DNA of 64,000 bases, from NCBI RefSeq assembly GCF_020921035.1, contig NC_063151.1:7626001-7690000 (forward strand). Reading direction: 5' to 3'. Shown one piece after another: positions 59,881-64,000 of the stretch. The stretch is from Rhodamnia argentea (taxonomy: Eukaryota; Streptophyta; Magnoliopsida; Myrtales; Myrtaceae). A program made the translations under genes and the position numbers. The first letter of the stretch is position 1; every line of letters begins with the position of its first letter. Below the pieces are notes generated by a model, which saw nothing but the letters and a program-made list of their open reading frames with translations, ran no database searches and was not told the origin of the DNA.

Positions 59881-61488
59881 TTCGATGGATTTATGAAATA
59901 ATGCGATTTACGCTTGTTGAGTACTCGGTAGTGATTGCCCGCTATAACTAATTAACTTTCAGCATGTCACCTAATTTTTTTTTTACCAATTTCGAGTGTC
60001 GATACTTTTGTTTTCCGCAAAGCTCCTTGTTTGCGGGTATTACTTACTCATCGCCCGATTGGCCATAGGTAAATGTAACGGTCTTGCACATTTTGGATGC
60101 GTTCTTCGTTGTGTTTGTCCCCTAAAATCTCTTCTGAATACGTCGAGGGTCATGCCAAATGGAAGATGCCAATCAAAGCTCCCTTGTTCCAATCATGTTC
60201 CGATGACAAAAGGAAGGGCAAGTTTAGCTCCCTAAGTTTCCATACAAAGACAGAAACCTCCACGCACACAAAAACAGCACTGTAGTCACTGAATTTGGCC
60301 CGATTTATCGAAAACAGAGGAATGAAATCGCTACTGCACGTACCATCGTCGATCGGGTTAATCGTACTAACACGTTGATTACGTTAATCGATCACGTGAG
60401 CGTACGATGAATTCCTGTAAGATTCAATGCCTACTATTACAGATGATCTATAGACGATGGTTGGGACAGACATTTGATTTGAAGTATTGAAAAAGGGCGA
60501 GCAAAGCGTGATCGGCGGGCATTCCAAAATTTTTGGGTTTCGTCAAGCGCAGTGTCCTCGTACGGGCCAACGTCGGAGTGGGAGGGACGGGATGGGCGGC
60601 GTAATGCTTTTCTTTTTGGAAAAGATCGATTTGACACAATAACTGTCTCCTCTTCCTTTCTTTTTTTTCCCCCTTTTCATTACTAAAAGTAAACATGGGT
60701 TTGGGTCCACTTTGAAGATCGCCTTATAGTATCGATCGATCGTTTCTTGGTGTGGGTCACATTCAACCCCAAATAAAAAACGGTCGCATCACTTTATGAG
60801 CGAATTTCGTTGTAATCTTCAAATTGCGCCTCACTCCTCGAAAAATTCGAAAAATGCATCCTTCTTTATTATCGGCTATCTAAAAGTATCGCTTTCACAA
60901 TAATTTTGGATGGGTTGATTTTATAATAATCTTGAAGTGATTGATCTTTCAACCGAACACGTGTTACAAGCCTTTTGGCCTAATCGTAACAAGGAATAGT
61001 TTAGCTTTGAAAATCTATTCCACCAAACAAAGAGAGGATCCTTCCCTTTCTTTCACTTCAATACGTCAACATCCCTTTCTTGATCTTCTCTTCCTTTTTT
61101 ACCTCAAAGAAGTGGTGTCGAGAACATAATCATGCCTCAAAACGATACATCAAAACATTGTTCTACTACAAAATTCAATTCACCTTGCTTTGTACTTGTC
61201 CTTTTCTTGGGGGAGTCTCAAAGAATGGAACTTCACTCAATGGTGATCAACACCGGACATTTGAGGGTCGATTCAAAAGGGTCGATCATCTTCAACCATG
61301 CACATATTCTGCCTCACTACTCACCATGAAACTTCCTTTGGTCAGAACCCACATCTATCAAGTTGCATCCTCGTGGGGTCAATATCAACACTTGAGGCTT
61401 CCACTAATGGGGATGGGGAGGTTCCTAGAAGACATTGAGAGGTTTGGTTTCTGCTTGGTGAAGCTTGACCTGCATAATTTTTTAAAAG
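59881..61488. other. Intergenic DNA without a recognised gene
   Basis: Several short frames exist on both strands, none with a motif or good start context. ATCGATCGATCG lies at about 60,732. Nothing further is supported. Confidence 0.4.
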
Positions 61489-61899
61489 GGTAATGATACA
61501 AATAGTCGTTGGACTTTTTGCCCAATATATAATATATTCTCTGAACTCTTAAGTTCATCAATGTAGTCCTTAAACTTTAGTTTGATGTGCGACTTGATCC
61601 TTGAACTTTCAATTTATTCAATGTAATCTCTATAGAATATGTTACACTTAGTCCTAGAACTATATAAAAATAGTCTTTATTATACTTCATTTAATTTAAG
61701 TACAAGGACAATATTGAATACTTTCTTATTATCCATGTACTAAATTGAACACATACCAAAAGATCAAAGATCGCATTAAACAAATTAAAAAGTTCATGAA
61801 TCATGTTACACATTGAGATACGGTACAATGATCACATTCGACAAATTATTAATTTAGAAATTACATTGCATATTGCATTAAAATTTAAATATCATTTTC
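61489..61899. mobile_element. Probable inverted-repeat miniature element
   Basis: The left part (GGGTAATGATACAAATAG, CCCAATATATAATATATTCTC, TCAATGTAGTCCTTAAAC) resembles the reverse complement of the right part (GAGAAAATGATATTTAAA, GCAATATGCAATGTAATTTC, TCGAATGTGATCATTG). The match is imperfect over about 100 bp and no target duplication is visible. Non-coding. Confidence 0.45.
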
Positions 61900-62410
61900 T
61901 CTCTCTTTTTAGCCAAAAGTGGATTATCCCTCTCCATCCAAGTCGGCAATCGGCATCACCCACTTCCCTAATATAGTGGTAGGTCGTTAAGGGTGGTCCG
62001 TCTTTTTCGGCTTTGTAATCTTGTTAGCATCAAGTGCTCTTTTCACCTTTTTCTAGTGAAGTTCAGTAGCATTCTTACAGGTGTAACCAGACATCATTAT
62101 TTTGTTCCTAGGAAATAGTGTGTAATGCAGCTCCTCCTTTTCTTTCCCTTTATGTTGGTTTGCTCAGATTGTTCATGTGTGCTTGATAAAAAAAGAAAAG
62201 CTGGAGAGACGACAACTATCCCAATGCTTCTTTTACTTTTTCTTTAAAAAAAATTAATAAAAGACAAGATCATAAGAAGGTTGTGGAGGCAGAAGCAGTT
62301 TGAAAGAAGGAAAGGCGGTTGACATCGGTGTTTCTGTTGCTAATCCGAGTATCCTAGGACCTAGGGTTTTACTTTTCACATATAGCATATGATAAACATA
62401 AAAAAATTAT
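61900..62410. other. Short spacer between two miniature elements
   Basis: Nothing recognisable. Confidence 0.4.
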
Positions 62411-62420
62411 AATTTAAGCA

Positions 62421-62985
62421 GGAAAAAGTGTCAAAAAAGTCCTAAACATATTATATTAGTGTCAATTCAATCATAAACTATTTTATGCCAATTCAGTCAT
62501 AAACCTTTTTTGGTACCAATTAAGTCTTAAACCTTTTATTGGTGCTAATTCGGTTCTAAACCTTTTGTATTATTGCCAATTCAGTCTTAAATCTTTTATA
62601 TTTATACCAATTGAGTTAATTCGGCCAATTTTGATCAAAAATTGCTGACGTGGACATCAATTGTCCTACATGGCACGGCTAGCGCTAACTTGGATTTTTT
62701 TAATATTATTTTAATATTTTAAATAATTTTAAAGCATTTTTTGGGTTTTTTTCAAAATTATTTTAAAATATATGTTGTTCATCAGTGATTTCTATAAATT
62801 GACTATTAATGCAAAATTTTAGGACTAAATTGGCTATTGTAAAGGTTTATGACTAATAATATAAATGTTTAGTACTTAATTGGCACCACTACAATAGGTT
62901 TAGGATTGAATTGGCATCAAAAAAAGGTTTAGGATTGAATTGATATTAAATGCAATAGGTTTAGGACTTTTTTGACACTTTTCCC
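62421..62985. mobile_element. Mutator-type miniature element, well preserved
   Basis: A perfect 10-bp direct repeat, AATTTAAGCA, flanks it at 62,411-62,420 and 62,986-62,995. The ends are near-identical inverted repeats (GGAAAAAGTGTCAAAAAAGT on the left, GGGAAAAGTGTCAAAAAAGT on the right when reversed), followed by CCTAAAC. 'CAATTCA(A/G)TC' phrases then repeat at a spacing of roughly 35-40 bp. The centre includes GGACATCAATTGTCC. Non-coding. It is the freshest copy of the family in this window. Confidence 0.85.
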
Positions 62986-62995
62986 AATTTAAGCA

Positions 62996-64000
62996 CAACA
63001 ACCAACAAAGAGACGTGACAACATCTGAATATAGTTACGTGTAGATGAACATCTTATCGAAATTAAAAAGTAATTTCGACAACGTATGATTCCTTGGATC
63101 ATCTTATGGATACGTACTTTTTAGCTTTGTTTTTTTTAAGTACATTGACATACTCATATCGAATGTACGGAATCTACTCAGATAGATTGAATCCAGGGCC
63201 ATAAAATCTCAAACTTCTTTCTCTTTGTACACTTCAAAACTCTTTTAACTCTCTTTAGAATGAGAAATTCCCGTTGACAGCCACGTGAAAGAGCAAGACT
63301 TCGGTGGAGAGAACGTGAACGCAAATCCAAAAGAAAGCTGTATGATGATCTTAAGCTGCAGGGAAGAGATGCATCTCGCGGTGCTCAAACCGGCAGGTGT
63401 CCGCATATGTTCAATTATTAAAGGAGACTTCTAGGTTGATTTTGGTTGGATAGTTGCCTAGGTTGTCCACGTGCGATTCAAAAGGGTCAAAAGCAACTGG
63501 AGCCAAAAAATAAATAAAATAAAAATAAAAAAGGAAGAAGGAGAGAAAATAGAATATACATTATAAAATGGGAATGAAACGATGGACAAGGCCAAACAAT
63601 TCATGGACCGTGACGAGCAAGATGACGCAATATATGCAGATGAGTTCCTAAGATAATATAAGGCGACTATTCATCAATCAATAAACTGTTATTTGAAGTG
63701 CAAGAACCAGTCAACCTACTCAAACCGCCCAATTCACCATGTTTTTTTAAGAGCCTAAACAAACAAGCATTAGCTTTTCCAAACGACTGCATTAATTGCC
63801 AATTGAGAAGCATCATCATCTGTCTATACTACTCTGGTCCAACGCAGCATCAGTCCCTTCGTGCAAGTGAAAGAGATCAGTCTCTTCATTGGTTCGCATG
63901 GTGCTCACTAAACATGGGAGTTTTGATCTATTTGCCCATACGCTACTGGCTTCCTGTAAAGTTTTTCCCAACCGCAGCTGCTTTTACCCAATAATCAGAC
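62996..64000. other. Right-edge sequence, no gene confirmed
   Basis: A plus-strand frame at 63,698-63,994 (98 residues) has no motif I recognise. GATAATATAAGG at about 63,652-63,663 upstream is TATA-like, so the start of a gene that continues beyond the window cannot be excluded. Confidence 0.3.

Noticed and set aside
63698..63994. 98-residue ORF at the right edge
   Set aside because: No recognisable motif and no support for splicing into a larger gene within the window.
1..64000. CRISPR arrays, operons, rRNA or tRNA genes
   Set aside because: I saw no regularly spaced repeat array, no bacterial gene organisation and no complete tRNA or rRNA sequence. The tRNA-like words belong to primer-binding sites of LTR elements.

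Overview
This is a nuclear segment from a flowering plant, most likely a woody eudicot. The genes have GT-AG introns and AT-rich intergenic DNA, and the spacers are full of small inverted-repeat transposons with GC-rich cores. The gene set is plant-specific: callose synthase, an E-type PPR protein, NCED and a VQ protein. I cannot name the species; Myrtaceae is only a guess from the style of the repeats.

Layout. 1-8,500 has no intact gene. It holds a 294-bp hAT-type miniature element with a perfect 8-bp target duplication, a 498-bp Mutator-type miniature element with a perfect 9-bp duplication, a decayed gypsy-like relic, diverged direct repeats and three tiny poly(A) insertions. 8,538-13,536 (+) is a 12-exon SMP/C2 membrane-tether gene of the NTMC2 type 6 class. 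14,427-19,757 (+) is a decayed Ty1/copia retrotransposon with very short LTRs. 20,152-37,905 (-) is a large many-exon callose synthase 8 (GSL4) gene. Its introns carry a miniature LTR element (TRIM), a 137-bp tandem duplication and a poly(A) micro-insertion. 37,906-39,264 is a divergent promoter region with long poly(dA:dT) tracts. 39,265-42,539 (+) is the four-exon ribosome-assembly gene LTV1. 44,593-46,764 (+) is an intronless E-type PPR gene with a small overlapping upstream ORF. 48,815-50,296 (+) is a two-exon SOUL heme-binding protein and 50,850-51,182 (-) a small VQ-motif protein. 56,255-58,068 (+) is an intronless, GC-rich 9-cis-epoxycarotenoid dioxygenase (NCED) whose frame is broken by two single-base insertions. 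58,069-64,000 has no recognisable gene and several inverted-repeat elements.

How the genes relate. They do not form a functional cluster. The order does resemble several Arabidopsis segments I recall (NTMC2T6 beside CALS8 and near NCED3; NTMC2T6 beside an E-type PPR; SOUL, VQ and NCED together). The window may therefore preserve an ancestral gene order that Arabidopsis split between duplicated segments. The most unusual sequence-level patterns are the family of tiny poly(A) insertions flanked by target-site duplications, and the double frameshift in NCED just before its last iron-binding histidine.
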